From contig NC_057765.1 of NCBI RefSeq assembly GCF_010389155.1, positions 4,278,001-4,342,000 on the forward strand: DNA of 64,000 bases, written 5' to 3'. Shown in pieces: positions 23,741-36,570 of the stretch; position 1 is the first letter of the stretch, and each line of letters starts with the position of its first letter. The position numbers and the translations under genes were made by a program. Under the pieces are notes generated by a model. That model was not told the origin of the DNA, made no database searches, and saw only the letters and a list, made by a program, of their open reading frames with translations. The DNA is from Erigeron canadensis (Eukaryota; Streptophyta; Magnoliopsida; Asterales; Asteraceae).

Positions 23741-25701
23741 TGTTAAAGGTGTGGTCGAAAAGGCCATTACCAAAAAGAATGCAAAGTGTTTGTTTCTTCT
23801 TTGCAGGCATCAAAGTCCTCTTCTTTGTTAGCGAGGCCCAAAAAGAATGCAAAGTGTTTGTTCCTTCTTTGTTAGTCAAGCCTGCTGATGAATACAAAAA
23901 GAAGTACTATGAGCTTTGTGCTAAGATGGCTGATGTGAAAGAAGCCAAAGTTCCTGCTAAGAGTCTTGTCGCTGAACAACATGACTGGGCTAAATCTGAT
24001 GAGTCTGACGCTGAAGGCGAGGACTATGTCGATGCCATCTGCTTCATGGCACTCGCTGATGATCAGGCGCTGACAAAGGACCAAGTGTGCTCCAGTCAGT
24101 GGGTCATCGACACATTTAAGAAGGTATGCATCTTTTCCTCTGCCTCTGAAGAGGATAAACCTAAAATTCATGAATCTCTTACTTGTGACCTTCAATTTGT
24201 TGAATCCATTCGTGTTGATCTTCAGTTTAAACTTAACTCAGTGAATATTAAGCTAAATGAGAAAACTGATAAGCTCAAGGACTTAAGAAATGTCCATGTT
24301 GAGCTTGAATCTCAGAAACTTGCTAACCAAACTTTGCAAATTTCAAATGAGAAACTTAAAGACAAGGTCTCTGACCTTGAACGAATTGTTACCTCATGGT
24401 CTAAAGCATCCAAGCTTCATGACCAAATCTTCAGCAAGCTGATGCCCACTCAAATCAAAGCCATCATTGGTGGAGATTATGAGACTGCTGCTCTTGTTAC
24501 TAACCACTTTGGTGATAGTCCTGCTGCTGAAGAGAGGATTCCTCCAAGTGCTGTTGCCTTTCCAGAGGAAATGATGAAGTATTACTTCATTAAAGGGATG
24601 AATGATTATCATGCTGAACTTGATAATGTTTCATCCTCTCTTAGCACTTCTTCCTCTTCTCCCAAAACTGAAACTAGTCCTTCTCCTAGTTTCGCTAAAA
24701 TAATCTTCTCCAATCATCCCATCATTGATATGATGCCAAATGAAGGCAGAATTCAATATTCTTCTTCTCAAATCTTTAAAGGAAATCCTTCAAGTGATGG
24801 ATACAAACCTATCGCTCCTCAGCTTTTGATTGTTCAGTCTAAAGCATTTGAACCTTTCAGAAGGAGCAAGGTCGCTGTTCCATATGACTACAGCAATCCT
24901 CAGCGAGCTGTGCCTGTTAGTCAACCTGCTGAGACTCCTGTTCCCTCAACGGTCGCTGAACGCCCTGCGTCTCAGCCCTCATCTTCCTCTTCAAATTCTT
25001 CTCATGCTGGCAGAAAGGCTGTCATGCATGATCGTTTAATGAATAGACGAAGTAGGTTTGCTGATTCTCGTTATCAGCAACCTAATCCAGTCTATGTTCC
25101 AAAGGGAACCTCTGTCCCTCAGCACTTCAGACCCACTCAGCAAGTCAGACCTCCTCAGCAAGGAGGTCAGCAAGTTGGACAAATGCTCCATGGGTCTCAG
25201 CAACTTAGACCTGCTTAGCAAGTCAGACCTCCTCAGCAAGGAGGTCAGCGAGCTGCTCAAACCCACTTTGTTCCTTTATCTTCTAGTGTTTAATCTAAAG
25301 GTAAGTCCATTCTTGGCCCCGTTCCCAAGTCTCTTCCTCTTAAATCCAAGAAGAAAAAGACTCCTTCTGCAACATCAACCTCTTCCTCTAATCCTGAGAT
25401 AAGTGAGTTGACTAAGCGTGTCAACGATTTGTCCTCACAACTTAAGGAGTTTCTGATTCAAAATCAGAATGCTGGAAGAAAGTGTTATCTTTGTGGAGAA
25501 AGAGGGCACATTGGTGCTGACTGTACTGACAATGATTCCAGGAATCCTCCTGAAATTGTCATCCAGCCAAATCTACCCTCATCTTCTGCTGCTTCTACCT
25601 CTGCTATTGTTGAGCAAGCTCCTCTTGCTGATTCTAATATCAGCTTGAGTGATAATCTTGTTCTCAATGAGAACAATATCACTGAGTTCATTGCTTCTTA
25701 A
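23741..25701 (+). pseudogene. Copia Gag region
   Basis: A first zinc knuckle at 23741-23782 (CxxC-GRKG-H-YQKE-C) contains a TAA codon. A 70-bp direct duplication of AAAAAGAATGCAAAGTGTTT follows (23772 and 23842). Then comes an open stretch with a coiled coil (KLNEKTDKLKDLRNVHVELE) and the SIRE-type WSKASKLHDQIFSKLMPTQ segment. Stops are at 25216 (TAG) and 25291 (TAA) in Gln/Ser/Pro-rich sequence. A second knuckle, CYLCGERGHIGADC, lies near 25483-25524, and a further stop TAA closes the frame at 25699. Confidence 0.8.
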
Positions 25702-27564
25702 CGAATCTCCCTTCCTTTCTCTCAAGAAATTATCTCCAATGGTATTGACAGTATCCTTGTTGAGTATGGAGATAATAATCAAGTCAGAAACTTGGTTGTT
25801 CTTGACACAGGAAACAATGTCACTTATGCCTGCAATGATCAAGGATATACGGTCGAGGTTACTCGTGGCATGCTTCCTGCTCACCAACTGGTTGAAAATT
25901 TCCCAGTTGATGAAAATGCTGCTCCTTCAGCCTCTCTTCCTCTCTCTATAGATGATGATTATGCTCATATTTCTCTTCCATCCTCTGCTGATGATGATAT
26001 CAGCAGGGATTCTCATAGTTCTGCCTAAATCCTTCTATTGTTATCCTTGCAGGCCTCGCTAGGAAAAGAAGTGTGGTATTTGGACAGTGACTGTTCAAAA
26101 CACATGACTGGATCCAGGGACCTGTTGGATAACTTTGTGGAGACTGATGGTCCCACAGTTGTGTTTCGTGATAATTCTACTGGCCAAACTGAAGAATATG
26201 GCTCTCTCTCAAATGGACTGATCAAGTTCACTAAGGTTGCTTATGTGAATGGATTGAAACACAATCTAATCAGCATCAATCAACTGTGTGATGTTGACTA
26301 CAAAGTTATTCTTGATAAGCATCAAGGTACAGTAATTAACATTGATAAAGAAGTAGTCTTGGTTGCTCCAAGAAAGAAAGATATCTACTTGGTAGATTTC
26401 ACTCCTATCAGAACTGACAGCGAGACTTACTTCTTTTCAAAAGTTGCCTCTCAAATCAGTTGGCTGTGGCACAAACGTATGTCGCATGTGAACTTTAAAA
26501 CAATCAATTCTCTTGCCAAGAAAAACCTTGTTCGAGGCCTTCCTCCTCTCAATTATAAGAAGGACATGCTTTGTGGTGCCTATGAAAAGGGCAAAATCCA
26601 CCGAGCCACTTTCAAAACTAAACAGGCAAACTCAATTAATGCCTTCTTTCATCTTCTTCACAAGGATCTCTTTAGTCATGTGAATGTCCAAAGTCTAAGG
26701 GGTAGCAGATACACCTTAGTTATGATGGATGAATATTCACGATATACTTGGACAATATTTCTTCATTCTAAGAGTAATGCTGCTGAGGAAATAATTAATT
26801 TCATTAAAAAGATGGAAAATCTCAACAGCATACGTGTTAAAGAACTCAGAAGCAATCATGACACTGAGTTCAGAAACCACACTCTTGAGACTTTTTGTTC
26901 TGATCAAGGGATTAGACAGAATTTCTCTTCTGTTCGTACTCCTGAGCAAAATGGAGTAGCTGAAAGGAGAAATAGAACTCTCATTGAAGCTGCTAGAACT
27001 ATGCTCAGTGAGTCTTCTCTTCCAAGAAAATTCTGGGCTGAAGTAGTTGGCACTGCTTGCCATACTCAAAATAGGTGTCTCATTGTCAAACGACATGATA
27101 AGACTGCCTATGAAGTTCTCAAAGGAAAGAAACCTCAAATTGGATATTTCCATGTTTTTGGTTGCCCAGTTTTCATCCAGAATGATAAGGATCATTTAGG
27201 CAAGTTTGATCCCAAAACTGATGATGGCTACTTTCTGGGCTATTCTTCCATCAGTTAAGCATTCAGAGTTTTCAATACTCGCATTCAAAGAGTAGAAGAA
27301 TCAATTCATTTTACCTTTGATGAAAGTTGTTCAGCTCTTGGTGATCTCTCTAATGAGTCATTTGCTGAAGAGATTTTCAGCGATCTATCTGGAACTTCAG
27401 AAGTACCAGCGACACATCATGATGTTGCTGACCAACCTATCGCTGAATCTCCAAATCCTTCAACAAATGTTGAGTACATAGCTGCTCACATATATTTTGT
27501 TGATCAAGTTGAGCCCCTTCTTAGAACAGTTGATGCCACTTCCATTAACTCTTCTTCCTCAACT
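25702..27564 (+). pseudogene. Copia protease and integrase region
   Basis: After a stop at 26026 the frame at 26038-27258 encodes a protease core WYLDSDCSKHMTG (canonical DSG changed to DSD), the integrase zinc-binding segment (WLWHKRMSH, then DMLCGAYEKGK where the second Cys is Tyr) and the integrase core. LHKDLF and PEQNGVAERRNR are kept, but the middle catalytic Asp in RSNHDTEF is Asn. A TAA at 27256 follows YSSIS; reading resumes AFRVFNTRIQRV up to the nested element. Confidence 0.82.
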
Positions 27565-28838
27565 TGTAACAACCCTCAATTTCTGACTAGGACAACTTAC
27601 TTATATTTATCTAGGTATCTATCCTTAAAGGTTTATTAAGAGAATTAACCTTCTAGATATTGAAGGCATAGTGATATTTGCCCTCTAGTTCGATGAAATA
27701 TCATAGATGACGAGTTACCTTAGAAATGCCATAAACAAAAACTATAGGCATCCAAGAAAATCTCATAGTATAATTAGTTCTAATTGAACTTCATGAAATG
27801 TTAACGAACCAAAATTTTAATCTCAAAGAGTAAATCATAAAAATAACTATGCAAGACTCACAAGATGAGATAACAACCAAAAATTTCTTATGAATATCCA
27901 ACAATTCAAACACCAAGTTAATTAAAGTACATTTGAACATAAAATATAATGACCATCTTAAAAGTATATTTATAAAACTATGAGGTACATAAAAGTGCTT
28001 GAACAATAATAAGTATATCTATATAAGTGTAAAATAAATACAAGTTTATAAACCAAGAACTAAATAACAAGTTGTAACACAAAAATTATATATACACATA
28101 TATGCATACAATCATGTCCTAAATTACAAAATAACTAGTAAATAAACTCTCATACATGAACCTATACTAAATAATACTTACACTTTAAACAACTAACTAA
28201 TTTAAATAATTACACTACACACATATATATTTATACATACACATGTATTCATACATGAATCTAGACCAAAATACAACCATATACACCCTAAAAATTCAAA
28301 TTCACACAACACATACCTTGCCTAGCCAATGGACTTCAAGCCACCACTCAACTAGACCAATTAGCACTCCCCCAACTCCTTTTCTCCTCCTCCATCACGT
28401 GGGTATGCCCCCTCCCCCTCTCATTTTCTGAGTTTTCTCTCAAACCAACACATACACATGTAACTACACTCTCTCCAACTCTCTCAAAAATTCTGCACTT
28501 TTTCTTCATGCTTTTCAGGAAATAAGTTTAAGCATTGAGGATTTATATGCTTCATGAATATTTGCATTGCCCTTTGGAGTCAAAGATCAAACCTTGTGAT
28601 AGGCAATGGAATCCGCCTTGATCATTGTAGTATACTACTTCATGTGCTTGTTATTTGTTTCGTGAACTTAATATTCAAGTACGGTGGACGCATTTGTACT
28701 TGGAAATTGGTTCACATGCGTGTACATTTGTAAATTCTTTTATCAAATAAAACTATGGTGAATGTTATTTATAATCCTTTGTTTTGAATACTCGACTTTC
28801 TGTACATCTCATTGTTCCGCCTTAGTTGGGGTGTTACA
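27565..28838 (+). repeat. 5' LTR with a large internal deletion
   Basis: 1274 bp. It aligns with the 3' LTR at 33840-34772 with only about eight differences by eye, then jumps to the counterpart of 36228 and aligns to the end. About 1455 bp is missing. Both breakpoints carry CACT. The hairpin seen at 36203-36222 lies in the deleted part; the pyrimidine-rich TTTTCAGG remains. Confidence 0.85.
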
Positions 28839-28843
28839 GAAAA

Positions 28844-28857
28844 TGGTATCAAGAGCC
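28844..28857 (+). other. Primer-binding site
   Basis: TGGTATCAAGAGCC, five bases after the 5' LTR, is complementary to the 3' end of initiator methionine tRNA (usual TGGTATCAGAGC) with one extra A. Confidence 0.7.
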
Positions 28858-31800
28858 AAGGTTATAGAGAACATTGGGGTTCCTACGGGAATTTCAAAAC
28901 TATAGCCACTTTTCAAAACGATTTTTATAGTCGAGTCGAGCATGAGGTTAAGTGGATTAGTTTGAGCTTTAAATGGTAGGACCCTAATTAAACATAGAGT
29001 CATGAATCTATGTTTAATTATGAGAGAACCATGTAAAACTCAAACGACCACTTGGACTTATGTTCAAAAGGATTCCTTTTTAAAAAAAAAAAAGAGAGAT
29101 ATTTATTAAATCCGTTTTTATGAGCATATATGTTGCATTTAGACATTCACCTAAGCACATATAAGGATTCGAGAATTGCTTTAGTTGAGGATTATGCTAG
29201 CATGGTAGGATTCCCCTTCTTGCACATTAGAAGTGAAACGAATCTAAGATTGAAATATATTTGTTGATACATGCTACTCTATGCTATAACATGCAAACTT
29301 GGGCATGATTGATTTGATTGCAACATGAAAGTTATATGGTACAATGTGAAAGTTGTAATGGGCAATGTGAAAGCTTGAATTGTCAATGTGAAAGTTTAAA
29401 AGTGCAATGTGAAAATGTTGTGAGAAATGCATGCGTAAAAGATTTATGAATTATGATGTTGAACTTCAAGTAGCATATGCACTATAAAATAATGTGATTA
29501 TTATGAAGCATGAAATTATTTCCGAATACGACTTGTTTAAGTTACTGGGTGATGAGACTGATTATTTAAGAATGGACTGAAAGGAGATATAGGTATGACG
29601 AGTAATATGGAATTCTATAGCCGATATGGATATAAGAGCTTTTATTCTCTAAGTTTGGACTATTTGAAATATGGATATAAGAGCCCTTACTCTCTAAGTT
29701 TGAGCTATTTGAAATTAGTGTGTGAATATTGCGATGATTATGTAGTCATGCCTTACTATTGAGATACTTATTACACCCTAAGGTTGAGTTATATAAGGAC
29801 TAGTGCGTAGATGATGTAATGACTATATAGTTGTGCCTAATTATGAGATAGTTCTGATGCTCCAAGATGTGACTATTGAGAACCAGTAATTGCTTGATAT
29901 GATGATAATATGGTTAGTCCTTACTATCAAGATAGATATTGTATGTCGAGATTTGACCGCTTGAGAACTAGTGATTGCCCTTGGGGAAATTCATTATAAA
30001 CTAGAAATTTTTTTTAAGTATGAAAGTTGTCATTAAGTACCCCTCCGATATTCGTTCACTCGTGCTTTTTGAAACTATTCAATATCCTTTTTCTTATGAC
30101 ACCGCTATTCATTATTTACATACGACGACGCGATATCACCTATAAAGCATCCACCCACGAGCGTTTGACGATATACTCTAAGGATTATGGTCCCAAGATA
30201 TGACGCGACTTGAAGATATCTACGCATAAACTTTTTATGCAATCTGAGATGGCGCAAAACATATGGGGAATGTCAAACTAAGTCGGAGATTTACAAATGG
30301 TGAGCGGCACTAAGGCCTTATCACGATACAACGTCACCGGTCAAACATGTACCCATACATTCTAGATGACACACTGTGAGGAATGTAGCCTCGAAATTTG
30401 GTGCAATATTTCTATTTTAACACGTATACACGAACATCTATCTACACTATCTAAGTCGGTGCGGCATATGTTGACGTCATAGAAAGTTGGAGTCCAATGG
30501 GCAACATAACACATAGAAGTGATTTCTTTAACTCGCGCAAAGAGTCTGATTCGAGTCTTAATGAATCTTTTGTTTCTATATCGTTATTTCATTCATTCGA
30601 AACCAAATTCTATATCCTTGACATTCTTGATAATTCAAAGTATTGATCACCACCGCTTCCCTTCAAAAGTTAATAACCTAACAACATACAACTCACTTAC
30701 CCAACACTCAAAAATAGCAAAATCGAGTAAGTGATACCCTACTCTCGCTGCGACATCAAGAGGTGCGAATGACGTTTAGTCATCAATTGTCCAAAAGCAA
30801 AATGCTTGGGATAATTATATAGCATAGAAGATGCTATTGGACCATAAACATAACGTAGGCCATGGAAGATATGTTGTATGTCAATCAAAGTACAAAGAAG
30901 CAAATTTTCACAAGCGACGTTGAAGCATTCCGTTTAACTCACCTAAAGATATTAATCTGGGTTGACGTCTTGTTCTCACTATGAACTCTTACCCCTCACC
31001 TCCACATTGGAAATAGCCAAGTGAATTTCGAAAATCTTGAGGACCAAACACGATGAAAGCATTGCTCTTCTTATCCAAAGATTTACGATTCCCTCAACTT
31101 ACGGATGACTCGACATAACACCTAAAAGTGGTGAGATCAAACAAGTAACACCACACACTCACAATGATGATAAGAGAAGGATTCACTCGATGCAAGGAAG
31201 TTCAGAAAACTAGGGAGTTGAAGAAGTATAGTATAGAAGATACTATAGACTGGTATACTGAATGAAAGCGATGCCTTGGATATGGTCTACATGTGAGCGG
31301 GTATAGAGGCAATTGAGTCGAGGCCTCAAATTTGGTGAAGGAACTAAAGGTCCTTCTATCCGTGTAAAAGTGGAGCCTCAGAGTAAACTAGAAGAAATTC
31401 CAAAGTTACCTTTGGAGTGAAGATGTAATTAAGGAGGATAAGAAGTAATAAAAGGATAATGTGACCCCGCGATTTGAAGATAAATGAATAATGATTTAGG
31501 AACTGCTCCGAAGGACAAGAATAGTTACAAGTAGGATTAGGAAATCTGGCGAATTGAAAGTCGCCGGGGATGATAAGAAGATTGGGCGGATTGAAAACTG
31601 CCACGTAAGAAATCAAGGTGATTCAAGGAACCTAGTTAAGAAGGTGGCTAATGAGCTTGTTTAGAAGAGAAAGCGAAATGATACGAAAAGCACGAAATCC
31701 CTTACATTTTTCTAGAAGAAAAATGTTAAGGGGGTAATCGCAACAAGGAAGATACTCGAACAAGGGGTATGAAACACAAGGTTTTACTCTATCATTCAAG

Positions 31801-33826
31801 AAGAGTTATTCACTAACGTCATTGAAAGAGACATGAAGTAGACAGTAAAGTAAAGGAAGGAGATTAAATCAAGCGATAAAGTGAAGGTATTGACGTTATC
31901 TACGAGATGTAGTTCCGACGGTGTTCATCTTTATGGCGCTCCATGCAATATACTTTAGATACCTATTGGAAAACCTTCATCGAAAGACAAACTAGTAGTA
32001 TAACATATCAACTAAGCCAAGAGAAAGAACGACGAGTTGTGATGGCCACTTCTTCATGATCAACGAACCGTAGGGAGGTAAGTAGAAATAAGATGAATTT
32101 GGGTAATAAATATTTTGCAACACATGGTGGGTCGTCAAGGACGATCGATCTAAGGAGTAGTGCGCCTAAGAAAAGAGAACAAGGAAAACAATATGGAATC
32201 ACTAAGTTAATAGTGAAAGCAAATAAGGAATACAACGTTAGAAGTCAAGGCACGTACCACCACAACGATCAAGGAAGTTGGTCGTTGAATTAACTTTCAA
32301 GAAACTACAAAACTCCGGGAGGAGCTATTTACGGAACACTGGAACGAAAGCGTGATAATGATAACATATATCTGTGATGAGTTCGGATTCAAGGATCCCT
32401 ATCACTATGATCTCACAAGTACCCCTAAAATAACTTAATGGATAAGTGGCTGCTGGTGTGTTATTCGAGGTGACGATTACTCTAATTAGAGATGGATTTG
32501 AGTGACGAAATGGTAAGGAGTATGGTGACCCATGAGAAAACGAAAAAAAAAATGGAGGGAACGGCATGGTTGAGGAAAAGACTAAGTAACGTTGTTTCCT
32601 CTAAACTATCTTATACCGCAATTGCTAATAACATTATGTTATAGAAAGCTGAAAATAGATTTGAGGCTTTAGAAGAGCAAGGTCATTGGAAGTTTTGTGG
32701 AGGCCTGAAAGGACCCAAATACGAATTGTCCTTAAGAAGGAACCCATACTAATGAGGGCTTGAAGTGTTAGTCTTGCCAAGACGGTGAGGATGTGATATG
32801 ATTATTTGTGAGTATAAGGATTGTGTAAAATCTATCACAAGGAATGCATAGGAATAGAAGAGAAATGGAAGAGGTTATATGTGTAATGCTGAAAAGGAGT
32901 TAGCCGAAAATATATCATAAAGGGGTAATACCTCTACATAAAAAGGAATAATTAAAGGTTCCATACAACGATTTGCGAGCCAATATCAGCAAGAGCAAGA
33001 TAAAAATGAGTTACGATGCGACTTTACGAATAACGAAAAAGGTGACATTCGAAAACAAGGACAAAGGCGAGTATGAGGAGTAAAATAGAACTATCCATGG
33101 CTGAATCGTAATCCCCTTGTATGTCGTAAAACAACAAAGTCGACACTGAAAAACTCTAAAATGAGGTACTACGAAGACGTACCTTTACAAATTTAGTAGA
33201 ACTCGGCATAACGGAATTGTATCACTCTTGTTAAGAGGGTAATCCCTTAACAAATGCTTGGTCACAAACGAGGTTAATGTTGTCAAAGAGAGGCAAGTGC
33301 GTCGAACGTCAAACCCAAGAACAGGGATAATAGGCGAGAGCCATTGAAACGATTCTTTAATTGGGAAAGAAAAAAAAAAGTACACAACGTGACAATGGAA
33401 GTGAGTAGCCACCAATGACTGATATTCGAAAGTTTCTTATTATTTTTATTGTAATTTACGTTACGAACCGTTTGCTCATTTTACACCTCTGTATTGGCGA
33501 TCTTATCATCATCCCATTATTTAGTATTGATCTAGGCGAGATTGACAGCCCACAACGATTACATACGATAAATCTTTAGTTGTCTCATGAAGTAAACGAC
33601 ATTTGTAACTTTTCGAAGTTCTAACCACGAGAAATTTAGGGCACCAAGCAAGGGATGCCCCCAACTACGAAGATCAAAAGCTTGTAAGTAACTAAAAAGA
33701 TCACGATGAAACCTATACGTGAACTCTCACATCTTGTACGTCTCAATGAAGCTATCCTTGTTGTCAATCTATTCATTTTCTTTACTACCATGGGAACGAT
33801 CAAACTTCGAGGACGAAGTTCTTGTT
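28858..33826 (+). mobile_element. Non-coding interior of the nested LTR element
   Basis: About 5 kb in which the longest frames are under 100 codons and none is recognisable. Short repeats such as GGATATAAGAGC with CTCTAAGTTTG (29630-29700) and AATGTGAAAG (29340-29410) occur near the left side. It could be a decayed gag-pol or the conserved non-coding core of a LARD. Confidence 0.6.
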
Positions 33827-33839
33827 AAGGAGGTAATGA
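33827..33839 (+). other. Polypurine tract
   Basis: AAGGAGGTAATGA directly before the 3' LTR, the expected place for the plus-strand primer. Confidence 0.65.
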
Positions 33840-36565
33840 TGTAACAACCCTCAATTTCCGACTAGGACAACTTACTTATATTTATCTAGGTATCTATCCT
33901 TAAAGGTTTATTAAGAGAATTAACCTTCTAGATATTGAAGGCATAGTGATATTTGCCCTCTAGTTCGATGAAATACCATAGATGACGAGTTACCTTAGAA
34001 ATGCCATAAACAAAAACTATAGGCATCCAAGAAAATCTCATAGTATAATTAGTTCTAATTGAACTTCATGAAATGTTAACGAACCAAAATTTTAATCTCA
34101 AAGAGTAAATCATAAAAATAACTATGCAAGACTCACAAGATGAGATAACAACCAAAAATTTCTTATGAATATCCAACAATTCAAACACCAAGTTAATTAA
34201 AGTACATTTGAACATAAAATATAATGACCATCTTAAAAGTATATTTATAAAACTATGAGGTACATAAAAGTGTTTGAACAATAATAAGTATATCTATATA
34301 AGTGTAAAATAAATACAAGTTTATAAACCAAGAACTAAATAACAAGTTGTAACACAAAAATTATATATACACATATATGCATAAATCATGTCCTAAATTA
34401 CAAAATAACTAGTAAATAAACCCTCATACATGAACCTATACTAAATAATACTTACACTTTAAACAACTAACTAATTTAAATAATTACACTACACACATAT
34501 ATATTTATACATACACATGTATTCATACATGAATCTAGACCAAAATACAACCATATACACCCTAAAAATTCAAATTCACACAACACATACCTTGCCTAGC
34601 CAATGGACTTCAAGCCACCACTCAACTAGACCAATTAGCACTCCCCAACTCCTTTTCTCCTCCTCCATCACGTGGGTATGCCCCCTCCCCCTCTCATTTT
34701 CTGAGTTTTCTCTCAAACCAACACATACACATGTAACTACACTCTCTCCAACTCTCTCAAAAATTCTGCACTCTTTCTTCTTCATTTCGGTTTCACCAAG
34801 GCAAAATGGAGCTTGAATCTAACTAATCTAATGTAATAATAAGTTCCTTTGATCATCTAACAACTAGAGTCATGTATGGTGTAAGCATGGAGTTGATTTG
34901 GAAGCAACAAGATCACGAAATCAGCCCCCAAAGAGGCTGATCGGACAGCAGTAAAAACAGGAGGAAAACATCTCCAATCTTCTTCTTTTCTTTTGATTCT
35001 TGACCATCAAAGGGTACCCAACATGTTCCTTTATTTGTTCTTCATATTTTCCTTCACTTTGTAGCTTATTTTCCCTTCTTCTCAAGCTTCTTTCAGCCAT
35101 GAAACACCTCAAGAACAGCCATGGAATGGAGACCCAACAACACCCTCAATCTTGTTCTTTTCATCTTCAAAGGGATAGTCTTGGCTTGAAAAATGATGGA
35201 GGAACATAATGGATATATGGTCAAGGAAGCTATAGATGGGAAGTACCCATTTTGCATAGATGAGTATAATATGCGGCATACCAAGGTGAGTCATAGCCCC
35301 CTTTCAAACTCTTTTATGTGTTTTACTTTCGGGGTGAAAAGCATGATAAATGAAACTACTTTCTATATATGCAATGTTTCTTGAAAGAGAGTTGTTATAT
35401 GGAATGATTCTTGATATATGAGTATGAAATGATAATAAAGGATTTATATGATGAGCTTGAGTTCTGTCAAACCGCGACGTTCGGTACACTACTATTTACT
35501 CCGAAAGTGGAGGCCTGTAGTTAGTTAGTTGCGCAACTAGGTTTCGTCCGCCCACCCAAAGCGTACCGTTGGAAGGTTGGTTGCCTTCGTGACAACCTCC
35601 ACTTCTAGTCTGGCCCCCGGGTGTTCTAACTACCTAAAGATAATCGGGCGTCTCCATGGCACGACCCATTATCATTATTTTCATTATTACTACGGCACTT
35701 GATTGACAGCTTGTGCTATGAATTGAATTATTGGATTGTAATCGGACTTGAATAAAATGGTAGTAGTAGTGGCTCAAGCATTTACTCATCAAAATTATGT
35801 AAATTATGCCCTTGTGGCTAAGTGAAAGGGATATTAATATTGTTGATAATCGGAAATTGTTTGGACATACGGATTGGGTATCGTCCCTCATGTGATATCT
35901 TGAAAGACGTTGAAATTGGTGATATTGAAATGATTTTGGTAACTGAATGATTTTGGTATGATACACGATTAATCAATTTATATACTTTTTCTCTCATGAT
36001 GATTTGACAAATGAGAACCTGAAATTTTACCATAGATTCTCCAAGTCTTGATATGACATTATGGTATTTGGAAACTTGATAACATGATATGAAAACTTTG
36101 TCGATCATATGGTTTGGATATTTCGAAATGTAATAGTAATCAGTTTTTCTAAGTATTAAAACGGTGATGTACCAAGATTTATATAAAAACCTATGCACTC
36201 ACCAACTACGTTTTCGTAGTTGACACTTTTTCTTCATGCTTTTCAGGAAATAAGTTTAAGCATTGAGGATTATATGCTTCATGAATATTTGCATTGCCCT
36301 TTGGAGTCAAAGATCAAACCTTGTGATAGGCAATGGAATCCGCCTTGATCATTGTAGTATACTACTTCATGTGCTTGTTATTTGTTTCGTGAACTTAATA
36401 TTCAAGTACGGTGGACGCATTTGTACTTGGAAATTGGTTCACATGCGTGTACATTTGTAAATTCTTTTATCAAATAAAACTATGGTGAATGTTATTTATA
36501 ATCCTTTGTTTTGAATACTCGACTTTCTGTACATCTCATTGTTCCGCCTTAGTTGGGGTGTTACA
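33840..36565 (+). repeat. 3' LTR, full length
   Basis: 2726 bp from TGTAACAACCC to GGGGTGTTACA. It contains the region deleted from the 5' LTR, including a TATA-like TTTATATAAAAAC (36178-36190), the hairpin at 36203-36222, and TTTTCAGG at 36240-36247. Confidence 0.88.
36203..36222 (+). promoter_or_regulatory. Conserved LTR hairpin, instance 3
   Basis: CAACTACG-TTTT-CGTAGTTG is a perfect 8-bp stem, preceded by ACTCAC and a TATA-like sequence about 20 bp upstream; TTTTCAGG follows 17 nt later. Confidence 0.6.
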
Positions 36566-36570
36566 CAACT

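Larger units (their letters stand above)
27565..36565 (+). mobile_element. Complete LTR element without coding capacity (LARD-like)
   Basis: TSD CAACT at 27560-27564 and 36566-36570. LTRs begin TGTAACAACCCTC and end GGGGTGTTACA. A primer site and a polypurine tract are present. The interior of about 5 kb has no long reading frame on either strand. The segment AACTTCGAGGACGAAGTTCT before the polypurine tract resembles the region just after pol in chromovirus (Tekay-like) Gypsy elements, so the ancestry is probably Gypsy. It is inserted in the Copia element between integrase and reverse transcriptase. Confidence 0.85.

Noticed and set aside
27791..28006. Minus-strand 71-codon frame, found identically at 34066-34281
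   Set aside because: The identity comes from the two LTRs of one element, not from a conserved gene.
28858..33826. Hidden gag-pol in the nested LTR element
   Set aside because: I looked for reverse transcriptase, integrase and zinc-knuckle motifs by eye and found none; a profile search could still find remnants.
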